DNA of 47,817 bases from Bacteroidales bacterium (GCA_017642535.1 JAGCOW010000013.1:1-47817), one strand, 5' to 3'. Positions 33,304-41,796 are shown, numbered from the stretch's first letter. A program made the numbers and translations. The notes: generated by a model not told the origin, from the sequence alone.

Positions 33304-34083
33304 ATGGAAATAGTTGATTGGAAAACGACAGATGTTAACGTTGATAGTTTATGGATAATTTCGGAACGTGACAAATCCGGAAAACATTCCAATGTATATC
33401 ATGGAAATTTTATACCACAAATACCATATCAGTTATTAAAACGATATACAAATCCCAAAGATATTGTTGTTGATTTATTTATGGGAAGTGGAACCACGTT
33501 ATTTGAGTGTGAAAAATTGGACAGAATGTTCATTGGTTTTGATATTAATACTCAAATAATAGATTATGTAACTTCAAAAATGGAAGATAGCACATTGCCT
33601 TATTCTATTTGTAATTGTGATGTGACAAATATATCTCTGTTCAAAGAGAGTATGGAACAAGCATTGGAAAAGATACATAAGGAAAAACAGATAGATTTTT
33701 TTATCGCTCATCCACCATATCTTGATATAGTAAAATTTACTGATAACCCCGAAGACTTGTCCCAGATAACAGATGTTAATTTGTTTTTGGAAAAATTAAC
33801 GCAAGCAATAGGAAATGGATATTCATATTTGAAGAAAAATGGTTATTTTGCGTTGGTGATAGGCGATGTATATAAAAAAAGTGAGGTAATCCCCTTGGCT
33901 TTCTATTCAATGTATGTAATAAAAAAGAAGTTTAATGTGAAATTAAAAGGTACTATTATAAAAAACATAGAAGGAAACCGAGGTAAGTTGGGAAGTCAAA
34001 ATATTTGGAAGTATCGTGCATTAAAAAGCGATTACTATTTGTTCAAACATGAATATATTTTTGTATTTAAAAAGATTAGTTAA
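33304..34083 (+). CDS. DNA methyltransferase, N4-cytosine/N6-adenine type (HPPY)
   Basis: This 259-residue protein has the AdoMet-binding motif DLFMGSGTTLFE at residues 57-68 and the catalytic motif HPPY at 136-139, a variant of the DPPY/SPPY motif of amino-methyltransferases. After HPPY comes DIVKFTDNPEDLSQITD. The order is motif I then motif IV. It would methylate the exocyclic amine of A or C at a fixed site. It is the first of four tightly packed genes with two nuclease-like proteins and a second methyltransferase, so it is probably a modification enzyme of a restriction system. The recognition sequence cannot be predicted. Confidence 0.78.
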   Translation: MEIVDWKTTDVNVDSLWIISERDKSGKHSNVYHGNFIPQIPYQLLKRYTNPKDIVVDLFMGSGTTLFECEKLDRMFIGFDINTQIIDYVTSKMEDSTLPYSICNCDVTNISLFKESMEQALEKIHKEKQIDFFIAHPPYLDIVKFTDNPEDLSQITDVNLFLEKLTQAIGNGYSYLKKNGYFALVIGDVYKKSEVIPLAFYSMYVIKKKFNVKLKGTIIKNIEGNRGKLGSQNIWKYRALKSDYYLFKHEYIFVFKKIS

Positions 34084-34085
34084 GT

Positions 34086-34769
34086 ATGGCAAAGCAAACT
34101 CAAATAGACTTATTCATAGAATTAGCTAAACCAGATACGGAAACAGGTATAAGCCGTTGGGTGTCTAAAACAGAATTTGTAGGAAAATACAAAGATTTAA
34201 TGTTTCAAAACGGATGGTCTTGGGGACGTGGGGACGGACAATTAGCAAAAAAGTATATCTTGGAAAGATTTCCTGCTCATGGTGCAATAGAGAAAGTTAG
34301 GACAAATGGTTATAATACACAAGTGTCTTTTAGCCAAGCGATACGTAAGGATATAAAAGATTATTACCGAGATAAAAATTGCGTGATGCTTGGCGTTTGT
34401 GGAACTTCTGTTAATACCCGTATTGAAATAGATCATAAGGATGGACGTAAAAATGATCTGCGAGTTTCTGATAAAGCGACTCAGAAATTAGAGGACTTCC
34501 AACCACTTTGTAAAGCGGCAAATGATGTAAAACGTCAAATTTGCAAGGAATGTAAAAAGACAGATAAACGTTGGGACGCCAAAAATCTAAAAGGCAATCC
34601 ATATTCTTTTTATGATGGAGATGAAAATTATACAACAGAATTAGGTTGTGTTGGTTGTTATCAGTATGATCCTGTGGAATATAGAAAACAATCAACCAAA
34701 AGGATAGCGAAAGAGGCTTCTGAAAACACAACTGATTATATAATGAAAAAGTTATACGGAGAAGAATAA
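34086..34769 (+). CDS. HNH-type putative restriction endonuclease
   Basis: This 227-residue protein has a plausible beta-beta-alpha metal nuclease core: RIEIDHKDGRKND with Asp116 and His117, followed by DFQPLCKAANDVKRQICKEC. Cys142, Cys153 and Cys156, with a later GCVGC, are likely zinc ligands. The N-terminal third (about residues 1-90, with WSWGRGDGQLAKKYILERF) may bind DNA. It lies between a methyltransferase and a second nuclease-like gene, with gaps of 2 and 1 bases, which fits a restriction enzyme role. I do not recognise a named prototype. Its base composition is more A+T-rich than the genes on either side of the cassette. Confidence 0.68.
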   Translation: MAKQTQIDLFIELAKPDTETGISRWVSKTEFVGKYKDLMFQNGWSWGRGDGQLAKKYILERFPAHGAIEKVRTNGYNTQVSFSQAIRKDIKDYYRDKNCVMLGVCGTSVNTRIEIDHKDGRKNDLRVSDKATQKLEDFQPLCKAANDVKRQICKECKKTDKRWDAKNLKGNPYSFYDGDENYTTELGCVGCYQYDPVEYRKQSTKRIAKEASENTTDYIMKKLYGEE

Positions 34770-34770
34770 T

Positions 34771-35931
34771 ATGACAACACATGTTTTTATAGTTGATGAA
34801 AATACCTTTAAATATCATCTTGAATATATGTTTGCAGGAACAGGGGTTGGTAGTCGTAATGTAAAAACAGGACAACGAAAAAATTATAAATATGTTGATT
34901 TTAACAATACACCTACATCGAATTTGTATCCCAACCAAAAGCACGCAGCAGAAGCAGGGCTTGTGGCAATGATGGCTGATTGCAGTAGGATGCGTAAAGG
35001 AGATTATGTCCTTTTTTATTTACAAGCGACAGCACAAAGAGAAGGACGTTTTTATGGAATATTTAAAGTTAAAGATACTCCATTTCTTGATTGGAATGGC
35101 TTTTATTTGGAACAACAATTATATAAAAATTTAACTTTTAGAGTTAAAATTGAACCTTATCAGGTTTATGCAAAAGGGGTAACTGAGTGGCAGGCATTGG
35201 ATGAAATTCGTAATATTCCTTGTCCTTGCCAAATGCTATGGAGTTTGATTTATCGGAAATTAAAAGGTAATCGTGGCAACACAATGATTACTATATATGA
35301 ATCGGAGAGATTGATGGATTTAATACGGAGAGAAAATAATTTTGTTTCATTGTCGAATACTTCTTGTTTTTCTTATCAGAATGGTCAAATTGTAGTAGGA
35401 AGCGTAAATAATCCTTATAGCGGGTCAGTGGTTCCAATGGATATTTTGCCAAGATTGATTGCAAAATACAATGCTGGATTAGCACATGAAACACATCTTC
35501 AAATGTATATTGCACAAAGTGTAGGAAAAGGAACCAATACAACACTTGACAACGCATTAGGGATCACAGGCAAGAGTATTGAGTGGATTGGAAACGAAGT
35601 GTCTTGTGGCGTTGGTATGCAAAGGATAGATGTTATGTTGTCAGTTGAAGAAACCGATACTCAACGCATTGTGATGCCAATAGAATTAAAGGCAGTTTCT
35701 GCATCTGTTAATAATACAAGACAAATGAATCGTTATATTGATTGGATAGAACAATATTATATTCCAAATCGCAGGAGCATAATTCAACCAGTATTGATAT
35801 GCAAAAAAAGTAGTCTTTCCAATAAGGTACAAAATTCGTTCAATAATTTTAATAATATGGCGAAAGGTAGATATTTGCCACTAAAATATATTGAGTATGA
35901 AATAATTGGTAATCAAATAGTTTTTAGATAA
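34771..35931 (+). CDS. PUA/EVE-like domain plus NucS-like PD-(D/E)XK nuclease
   Basis: This 386-residue protein has two parts. Residues about 1-165 look like a PUA/EVE-type domain, with RKGDYVLFYLQ near 73 and EGRFYGIFKVKDTPF near 90. Domains of this kind often read modified bases in DNA. Residues about 225-386 look like a PD-(D/E)XK nuclease of the NucS/DUF91 type, with VGMQRIDVML (Asp287), PIELKA (Glu305 and Lys307) and RQMNRYIDWI after it. The gene lies between the HNH gene and a methyltransferase, with gaps of 1 and 2 bases. It could be the restriction subunit, a second cutting subunit, or a modification-dependent nuclease. The domain calls are from motif recognition only. Confidence 0.62.
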   Translation: MTTHVFIVDENTFKYHLEYMFAGTGVGSRNVKTGQRKNYKYVDFNNTPTSNLYPNQKHAAEAGLVAMMADCSRMRKGDYVLFYLQATAQREGRFYGIFKVKDTPFLDWNGFYLEQQLYKNLTFRVKIEPYQVYAKGVTEWQALDEIRNIPCPCQMLWSLIYRKLKGNRGNTMITIYESERLMDLIRRENNFVSLSNTSCFSYQNGQIVVGSVNNPYSGSVVPMDILPRLIAKYNAGLAHETHLQMYIAQSVGKGTNTTLDNALGITGKSIEWIGNEVSCGVGMQRIDVMLSVEETDTQRIVMPIELKAVSASVNNTRQMNRYIDWIEQYYIPNRRSIIQPVLICKKSSLSNKVQNSFNNFNNMAKGRYLPLKYIEYEIIGNQIVFR

Positions 35932-35933
35932 TT

Positions 35934-36935
35934 ATGAATTACATAGGTTCAAAATTAAAACTTTGTCAAGGTTTTCTACCCATAACAATAAAATCTGTTT
36001 GCGGAGAGGATTTGTCAGAAAAAGTGTTCTGTGATATTTTTGCTGGAACTGGAATTGTTGGCAGAACATTTAAAACTTCTGTAAAAAAAGTAATTTCCAA
36101 CGATGTAGAATATTATAGCTATGTGCTTAATAAAAATTATATAGAAAATCATCGTGAGATAAAAGATAAAAAAGAACGAATAGAGGAACTGAATTTTTTA
36201 CCTCTGACTAATAATGGATTCATATATAAAAATTATTGTCTTGGAGGGAACGGCGAACGTCAATATTTTTCTGATGAAAATGGGAAACGTATTGATTCAA
36301 TTCGTATGAAAATAGAAGAATGGAAAAATACAAATCAAATTTCTGATAATATGTATTATTTCCTTCTTTGTAGTCTTTTGGAATGTGCTGATAAAGTAGC
36401 AAATACAGCTTCGGTGTATGGGGCATATTTGAAAAAATTAAAAAAATCAGCACAAAAAGAACTTGTACTTGAACCAGCTGAATATGAATTAAATGACAAT
36501 GAACATCAAGTATATAACATTGATGCAAACGAACTTATAAAAAAAATAGATGGTGATATTTTATATCTTGATCCCCCTTATAATGCTCGTCAATATGGAG
36601 CAAATTACCATTTGCTCAATACTATAGCGGAGTACAAACCTTTTGAACCACACGGAAAAACGGGATTGAGAAAATACATTCGTTCAAAATATTGCTCGGC
36701 AAATTCTGTGAAAACTGAATTTGAGAATCTTATAAGAAATGCTCAATTTAAGTATATCTTTCTTTCATATAACAATGAGGGGTTGATGTCTGTTGAAGAT
36801 GTGAAAACTATTATGTCAAAATATGGACGTTATGGTTTGGTACAAACAGATTATCAGCGTTTTAAAGCGGATTCAAATCGATTCAACAAAGCTGATTCCA
36901 CTGTGGAATATTTACATATTCTTGAAAAATCATAG
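35934..36935 (+). CDS. D12-class N6-adenine DNA methyltransferase
   Basis: This 333-residue protein has the AdoMet-binding motif CDIFAGTGIVGRTF near residues 33-46 and the catalytic DPPYNARQYGANYH with DPPY at 213-216. The segment between them is a target-recognition region. The stretch DPPYN.RQY..NYH...TIAEY...GKTGLR is typical of type II adenine methylases of the D12 class. It would produce N6-methyladenine. As the second methyltransferase of the cassette, it may modify the other strand of an asymmetric site. It is clearly A+T-rich: one 60-base row (36061-36120) has 16 G or C by hand count. Confidence 0.85.
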   Translation: MNYIGSKLKLCQGFLPITIKSVCGEDLSEKVFCDIFAGTGIVGRTFKTSVKKVISNDVEYYSYVLNKNYIENHREIKDKKERIEELNFLPLTNNGFIYKNYCLGGNGERQYFSDENGKRIDSIRMKIEEWKNTNQISDNMYYFLLCSLLECADKVANTASVYGAYLKKLKKSAQKELVLEPAEYELNDNEHQVYNIDANELIKKIDGDILYLDPPYNARQYGANYHLLNTIAEYKPFEPHGKTGLRKYIRSKYCSANSVKTEFENLIRNAQFKYIFLSYNNEGLMSVEDVKTIMSKYGRYGLVQTDYQRFKADSNRFNKADSTVEYLHILEKS

Positions 36936-36938
36936 TTT

Positions 36939-39524
36939 GTGAAAAAAATCCTGTCGGTCATAGTATTTCTATTTGTTTCGATTGTTGTTTCCGCTACGCA
37001 CAACAGGGCGGGGGAAATTACATATAAGCACGTTTCGGGATACATATACGAAATAACTATCATCACATACACGTACACGCCGAGCGAGGCGAACAAATCG
37101 CGCGATGTGCTGACGCTTAATTGGGGCGACGGTTCGTCGGGAAACATTCCTCGTATTTCGGAGGAGTATTTGCCCGATAATTTCACGTTGAATACATACA
37201 AAACCACGCACACCTTTCCTGGTCCAGGCACATACACCATTTCTATGGAAGACCCCAATAGAAACGAGGGTGTGATAAATATCGTGGAATCGGTGAACGT
37301 TCCCTTTTCTATCAGCACAACGCTTCGTATTGATGCGATATTGGGCGGAAACACCACGCCGGTGCTGACGAATCCTCCTGTTGACAATGCCGCCATTGGG
37401 GTGAAGTTTATTCATAATCCTGCCGCCTACGATGCCGACGGCGACAGTCTTGCTTATAGGTTGACGACGTGCACGGGCGAAGGCGGCGAATATATCAGCG
37501 GCTACACGATGCCGATGACAAGCAAAGATTTTTATGTCGATGCCGTTTCGGGCGATATGGTGTGGGACGCACCCATTGTGCTCGGTAGTTACAATGTGGC
37601 TATGGTTATTGAAGAATGGCGTAAAGGCACGAAAATAGGCGAAATTGTCCGTGATATGCAGATAGAGGTGTTCGACGCAAACAACACTGTGCCGAAAATT
37701 GACCCTTTGGCAGATGTGTGCGTGCGTGTGGGCGATACAGTTCGTTTTTTTGTGGTAGCAAACGATGCCGACAGCAACAATGTGTTTCTGACTGCTTCGG
37801 GCGGACCGTTTGAGGTCGCCAACAAAGCTACGTTCACGAATATCTCATCAAAAAAAGGACAATCTGTTTCCGAATTTGTGTGGATTCCCACATGCGACGA
37901 AATTCGTGAACAATCGTATATGGTTTTGTTTAAGGCAGTTGACGATGATAAAATCTCGCTTGCCGATATGAAATATGTGAATATCAAAGTCTTTGGTCAC
38001 CCGCCTGTACATTTGTCGGCAAATCCGCAGTCGGTTTCTGTATCGCTGAATTGGGAAGATTCGTTGTGCGCATCGCAGGTGGTTGCGTACGACATTTATC
38101 GTTCACGTGTCGCAATTGATTATAAACCAAAGTATTGCGAGGTTGGTTTGCCCGACACGTTGGCTGATAGTTATGAAAAGATAGCAACTGTTGCCGCTTC
38201 GCAAAAAACGTATTTCGACAATAACAGGGGATTGGGTTTGACACCAGGGTTTACCTATTGTTACCGTTTTTGTTCTGTGTTCAAGGACGCATATTCAAGT
38301 TATATTTCCGACGAAATTTGTGCCCAGTTGGTGCCGTCTTCGCCCGTGCTGACGAATGCAAGCGTGCAGAAAACCGATGCGAAAAATGGTGAAATCTATG
38401 TGGCGTGGTCTATTCCCCGTGAATTTGATTCCATCACGTTTCCCAAACCATATCAGTATTGGTTGTACCGTTCTTCGGGAATGTATGGCGAAAATTTAGT
38501 GAAAGTCGCTGAAATAGACGGACTTACCGACACTTCTTTTGTCGATACGAAACTCAATACAAACGATTCCGTGTATTCATACAAGATAGAATTTTATTCC
38601 TTGGCGTCGGGAGAACCACGATTGATTGGCACACCGCCAGTTTCTTCCTCTCCATTTCTAACGTATGAAGCATATAATCATAAGGTTAAATTGCTTTTAC
38701 AGGCAAATGTCGGATGGGAAAACGATACGATTTTGGTGTATCGCAAAAATGGAGAAGCGTTCGATTCTCTTGGCATTTTTGTAAACGATGAGTTTTGGGA
38801 CACGGGTCTGAACAATTTGCAAGAATATGGCTACTATGCGACAACGAGCGGTCATTTCGACTACCATTTGTTGCCGTCGCGTGTGTATAACAATTCCCAA
38901 CTATTGTGTGCTGTTCCTGCCGACACCATTCCGCCAAAGCCAATGCCATTGAAAGTGGTGCAGGATTGCGATAATTTTTCGCGCACAATTTCATGGAATG
39001 TTGACAGCGAGGATGAGATAAAATCCGTTCATATTTATTTCAAAGATTGCCAAAATCCAGAGTGGCGAATTGTTGCTTCTGTGCCTGGAAATCTATCTTT
39101 GTATATTCATTCGTTTGCCGATTCCACAGGGAATATGGCTGGATGCTATTATGTTGCTGCTGAGGATTCAGCGGGCAATGTTGGTGGGTATCAATACGAT
39201 ACGTGTTTATATAATTGTCCGTTGTATTCGTTGCCAAACGTGTTCACTCCGAATGGCGACGGCGAGAATGATTTGTTTCGACCAGTTGAGAATCGTTTTG
39301 TGCAAAAAGTTGATATGAAATTGTACGATGCGTGGGGACAGTTGGTGTTTGAAACCGAAGACCCTAAATTACTGTGGGACGGCACTCACTACAAATCGGG
39401 GAAAACACTTGCCGACGGTGTCTTTTATTACGTGTGCGAGGTGTACGAATATTGGTCGGACTGTGAAATCCACAAACGTGAGATAGCGGGCTTTGTGCAT
39501 AAATTCAGCGATGGGACAAAATAA
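36939..39524 (+). CDS. T9SS type B (gliding-motility-associated C-terminal domain) surface protein
   Basis: This 861-residue secreted protein starts with a GTG at 36939 giving the signal peptide MKKILSVIVFLFVSIVVSAT. It has a PKD-like region (NWGDGSSGNIP, HTFPGPGTYTISM), DADGDSLAYRLTT and fibronectin-type stretches. The C-terminus from about residue 760 is a type B sorting domain: SLPNVFTPNGDGENDLFRP, LYDAWGQLVFET, WDGTHYKSGKTLADGVFYY. Such proteins are exported by the T9SS and held at the surface. The GTG lies only 3 bases after the methyltransferase stop and the gene is much richer in G+C (37 of 60 in row 37081-37140, hand count). It therefore looks native while the cassette before it looks foreign. 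Confidence 0.82.
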   Translation: MKKILSVIVFLFVSIVVSATHNRAGEITYKHVSGYIYEITIITYTYTPSEANKSRDVLTLNWGDGSSGNIPRISEEYLPDNFTLNTYKTTHTFPGPGTYTISMEDPNRNEGVINIVESVNVPFSISTTLRIDAILGGNTTPVLTNPPVDNAAIGVKFIHNPAAYDADGDSLAYRLTTCTGEGGEYISGYTMPMTSKDFYVDAVSGDMVWDAPIVLGSYNVAMVIEEWRKGTKIGEIVRDMQIEVFDANNTVPKIDPLADVCVRVGDTVRFFVVANDADSNNVFLTASGGPFEVANKATFTNISSKKGQSVSEFVWIPTCDEIREQSYMVLFKAVDDDKISLADMKYVNIKVFGHPPVHLSANPQSVSVSLNWEDSLCASQVVAYDIYRSRVAIDYKPKYCEVGLPDTLADSYEKIATVAASQKTYFDNNRGLGLTPGFTYCYRFCSVFKDAYSSYISDEICAQLVPSSPVLTNASVQKTDAKNGEIYVAWSIPREFDSITFPKPYQYWLYRSSGMYGENLVKVAEIDGLTDTSFVDTKLNTNDSVYSYKIEFYSLASGEPRLIGTPPVSSSPFLTYEAYNHKVKLLLQANVGWENDTILVYRKNGEAFDSLGIFVNDEFWDTGLNNLQEYGYYATTSGHFDYHLLPSRVYNNSQLLCAVPADTIPPKPMPLKVVQDCDNFSRTISWNVDSEDEIKSVHIYFKDCQNPEWRIVASVPGNLSLYIHSFADSTGNMAGCYYVAAEDSAGNVGGYQYDTCLYNCPLYSLPNVFTPNGDGENDLFRPVENRFVQKVDMKLYDAWGQLVFETEDPKLLWDGTHYKSGKTLADGVFYYVCEVYEYWSDCEIHKREIAGFVHKFSDGTK

Positions 39525-39553
39525 AAAGAGGTTGCCTCAAAAGACAACCTCCG
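39525..39553 (-). terminator. Rho-independent terminator for the BtuG-like gene
   Basis: On the minus strand GAGGTTG (39551-39545) pairs with CAACCTC (39534-39528) and is followed by TTTTTATTTT. It lies 28 bases after the BtuG-like stop, against the end of the convergent T9SS gene. Confidence 0.65.
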
Positions 39554-39578
39554 TGTGGTGAGAAGATTACATCTCGAT

Positions 39579-40646
39579 TTAGAATATTACAGCGTTTGGA
39601 TAGTTGCTTGTATTATATGTCTTTACAAGTTTTCCGTCTTTGTCGTATTGTTTTGCTGCGTGTGAACTAGTGTAAGGAGTTTCTGTAACCCAAATTTCAC
39701 CATTTTCACTTGTGCTGATTCCGTAGAAAGAACCATCAACCAATTTTGTGCTTGTACCGTTTGCAAATGAATACACAGCATCGTCAACATAGTAAATCGT
39801 ACCATTGTTGTATGCGATAAGGTTTCCGCCATAGCTTGCAAACTGATGGTCAAATTCCTTTGTTGCAGTCGCTTCCAACGAAGATGCGTTAATAGTGTAA
39901 ATAGCAGTGTTTGAAACAATTTCACTTCCGAGGTAGTTACCTTCGTTATCGTAATTGTAGTTGGTCAAACCTTTGCAAAGTACGATAACGTTACCTTGTG
40001 CGTCAACTTCCATATCGTAAGGATTATCGCCAACTGTGATAGTCTTTTCAACCTCCAGAGTGCTTACATTGATTACGGAAACTCTCTTATCTGTTGAGAA
40101 GCCGCCTGAATTAGCCACAAACAATTTTCCGTTTGACACAACCATTGTGTTTGGTCCAAAACCAGTTGCCACAGAATCGGTCTTTTGCATAGAAAGTTTG
40201 TTTACCACGTAAACATAATCTTCGCCAAATCCGTTACCATTTGAAACAAAGATTTCGTTGTCGTTACGGTTTGCAACATAACGTGGATAAGAAAAACCGG
40301 TACAAACGCCTTCGCTCTTGAATGTGTTTGCATTTACAGCTTCGACTTTTCCTGAATTATTTACAACGATGAAGATTTTGTCACCAATTTTTTCCATCGA
40401 TTGTACAACGTCGCCAAGAGGACGGTCGTTTTCTGCTTGAAACACGTCTTTTTTCAATTCTCCGTTGATAATAGCATCGATAGAGCCGTCATTTTGTCCA
40501 AAATTACCTTCACAAACAACGAATGATGCATTCGTGTAGGCACCTGCTTCTGATGGTTTTGGATCATCTTCTTTTTTGTTACAAGCCGTTAGGACTATAC
40601 TTCCAGCGAGAACTATGCTCGCAATTTTGAAAAGAATTTTTTTCAT
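39579..40646 (-). CDS. btuG: BtuG-like surface lipoprotein, seven-bladed propeller (B12 binding)
   Basis: This 355-residue lipoprotein (lipobox VLTAC, Cys22) is followed by NKKEDD, which fits the surface-export signal of Bacteroidetes. The body is a propeller of the YncE/DUF5074 kind, with repeats such as NNSGKVEAVNANTF, VANRNDNEIFVSNGNGFG, FVANSGGFSTDKRVSVINVSTLEVEKTI and GDNPYDMEVDAQGNVIVLC. In gut Bacteroides, BtuG proteins of this architecture capture cobalamin at the surface and work with the TonB-dependent BtuB. A cobalamin riboswitch stands directly upstream, which strongly supports the assignment. No btuB is adjacent. I chose ATG 40646 because the signal peptide begins there. Confidence 0.82.
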   Translation of the reverse strand: MKKILFKIASIVLAGSIVLTACNKKEDDPKPSEAGAYTNASFVVCEGNFGQNDGSIDAIINGELKKDVFQAENDRPLGDVVQSMEKIGDKIFIVVNNSGKVEAVNANTFKSEGVCTGFSYPRYVANRNDNEIFVSNGNGFGEDYVYVVNKLSMQKTDSVATGFGPNTMVVSNGKLFVANSGGFSTDKRVSVINVSTLEVEKTITVGDNPYDMEVDAQGNVIVLCKGLTNYNYDNEGNYLGSEIVSNTAIYTINASSLEATATKEFDHQFASYGGNLIAYNNGTIYYVDDAVYSFANGTSTKLVDGSFYGISTSENGEIWVTETPYTSSHAAKQYDKDGKLVKTYNTSNYPNAVIF

Positions 40647-40804
40647 TTGATTTATTAAATTATTGTTAAACATTGATTTTCAAACAAATAAAATGAGGAA
40701 ACCAATGCAACTTGTAGGGTACAATGCACCAACGAAACGAAAACAATGTGTTTTGTCTTTTCATTTTTGTTACAAATTGAGTTTTCCGCTCATTTTATAA
40801 TATC

Positions 40805-40985
40805 AGAGTTGGCAGGTCTTCTGACTTGTTCCATTCTTTTGCCATCTTCCCATTCTAACGAACAGTGATACAAGGTTTTGCAAAAGAATGATGCGGAACT
40901 TACAGCTGCGGAAACAGTTCAGGTCTTTCACCTGATTCCCTTTTCACCTTCGTGTTTGCGAAAAACACGCCGACACCAAATCTTC
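40805..40985 (-). promoter_or_regulatory. Cobalamin riboswitch
   Basis: On the minus strand the leader contains, in order, AAAAGGGAATCAGGTGAAAG, a GACCTGAACTG segment, CCGCAGCTGTAAG and, near the 3' end, the B12 box AAGTCAGAAGACCTGCC (about 40827-40811). These are the core conserved elements of the AdoCbl/cobalamin riboswitch in the right order. The switch ends about 160 bases before the BtuG-like start, leaving room for an expression platform. High B12 should lower expression. Confidence 0.9.
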
Positions 40986-40990
40986 TGAGA

Positions 40991-40998
40991 CAAAAATA
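40991..40998 (-). promoter_or_regulatory. Bacteroidales -7 element (TATTTTTG), minus strand
   Basis: TATTTTTG on the minus strand lies just upstream of the 5' end of the cobalamin riboswitch, where the leader promoter is expected. Confidence 0.6.
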
Positions 40999-41086
40999 AT
41001 AAAAATAGGGGAATGCGATACATTCTTTGAGATTTTTTCAATGGATGTCCTCTTCATTCCTTGGTCTGCGTTTCCTAAAAACAAAT

Positions 41087-41274
41087 GTGCCGTTAGGCAC
41101 AAAATATTGGTAGAAACAAAATTTTCTCATTTTTTTTCGTGCCGTTAGGTACGAATTTAAAAATATATGAATGTGGTTATATGTGTGGACATAATTTTTG
41201 CAAAAACGTACCTTACGGCACGTTTAATAAGAAGATAAATCTCTATTCTACCGATATGAAGTGCCTAACGGCAC
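41087..41274. repeat. Cluster of four 14-base GTGCCGTTAGGCAC-type repeats
   Basis: Copies occur at 41087-41100 (GTGCCGTTAGGCAC), 41139-41152 (GTGCCGTTAGGTAC), 41208-41221 (GTACCTTACGGCAC) and 41261-41274 (GTGCCTAACGGCAC). The last two are inverted relative to the first two. Each has GTGCC/GGCAC ends, so each can fold, and copies 1 and 4 can pair with each other. No ORF is apparent in this roughly 460-base spacer. Confidence 0.7.
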
Positions 41275-41327
41275 AGCTACCTTGTTCGAAAGAAATAATT
41301 CTATAGGGCTGTCGTATTGCGGCAGCC

Positions 41328-41352
41328 AAGGACGCATTCAATGTGTCCCTAC
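41328..41352. repeat. Degraded GTAGGGACG palindromic repeat
   Basis: AAGGACGCATTCAATGTGTCCCTAC keeps the right arm GTCCCTAC and a decayed left arm AAGGACGC. It is another copy of the dispersed hairpin family. Confidence 0.55.
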
Positions 41353-41425
41353 AAAAAATTCCATGATGTTTATCTAATGTTAGTAAATCCCAATCCTAAT
41401 TTCTTCGAACAAAATGAAAATCTGT

Positions 41426-41433
41426 TATTTTTG
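41426..41433 (+). promoter_or_regulatory. Bacteroidales -7 element (TATTTTTG)
   Basis: TATTTTTG lies 25 bases before the 88-residue gene. A TTTC at 41400-41403 is a possible weak -33 box. Confidence 0.55.
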
Positions 41434-41458
41434 TAGAAAATGATAAAAAAATATAGTT

Positions 41459-41725
41459 ATGGCAAATAAAAGAGATTTCAAAAAAGACGTTGATAATGTG
41501 TTTTCAACGGTATTAGAAGAATGTGTTTTCACTGCTGATTTCTTCCCAGAAAAAGAAGAAGCCGTTGAAAAACTGATTGACGAGGCAATTGCTTTGTATA
41601 ACGACACTCGTTTTGCGTATAAAATGGACGAAAAAATGTCGTATAAGAAATTTTACAACGGTTTGATTACAAACTATGTGGCTAAAATGAGCGATATTCT
41701 TACGAAACTGAACGACGCGAAATAG
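41459..41725 (+). CDS. Small conserved-type hypothetical protein, 88 residues
   Basis: This short, mainly helical, charged protein has no signal peptide or membrane segment. It begins MANKRDFKKDVDNVFSTVLEEC and its middle is acidic (FFPEKEEAVEKLIDEAIALYND). It has its own promoter element and a strong terminator, which supports a real gene. I recognise no family and can give no function. Confidence 0.7.
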   Translation: MANKRDFKKDVDNVFSTVLEECVFTADFFPEKEEAVEKLIDEAIALYNDTRFAYKMDEKMSYKKFYNGLITNYVAKMSDILTKLNDAK

Positions 41726-41743
41726 TTTAGAATTAAAAATTTG

Positions 41744-41782
41744 AAAAAATAGGGCTTTCAAAATGAAAGCCCTATTTTTTTT
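41744..41782. terminator. Bidirectional rho-independent terminator
   Basis: AATAGGGCTTTC (41748-41759) pairs perfectly with GAAAGCCCTATT (41765-41776) and is followed by T's on the plus strand. A-rich sequence on the left gives T's on the minus strand. It lies between the convergent 88-residue gene and nadE. Confidence 0.85.
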
Positions 41783-41796
41783 GATTCTATTTAAAT

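Noticed and set aside
41087..41274. CRISPR array
   Set aside because: Repeats are only 14 bases, occur in both orientations and have unequal spacing, and no cas gene is near.
41307..41330. Terminator hairpin GGCTGTCG/CGGCAGCC
   Set aside because: The stem is good, but no T-run follows on either strand and no gene ends close by. It may be part of a repeat.
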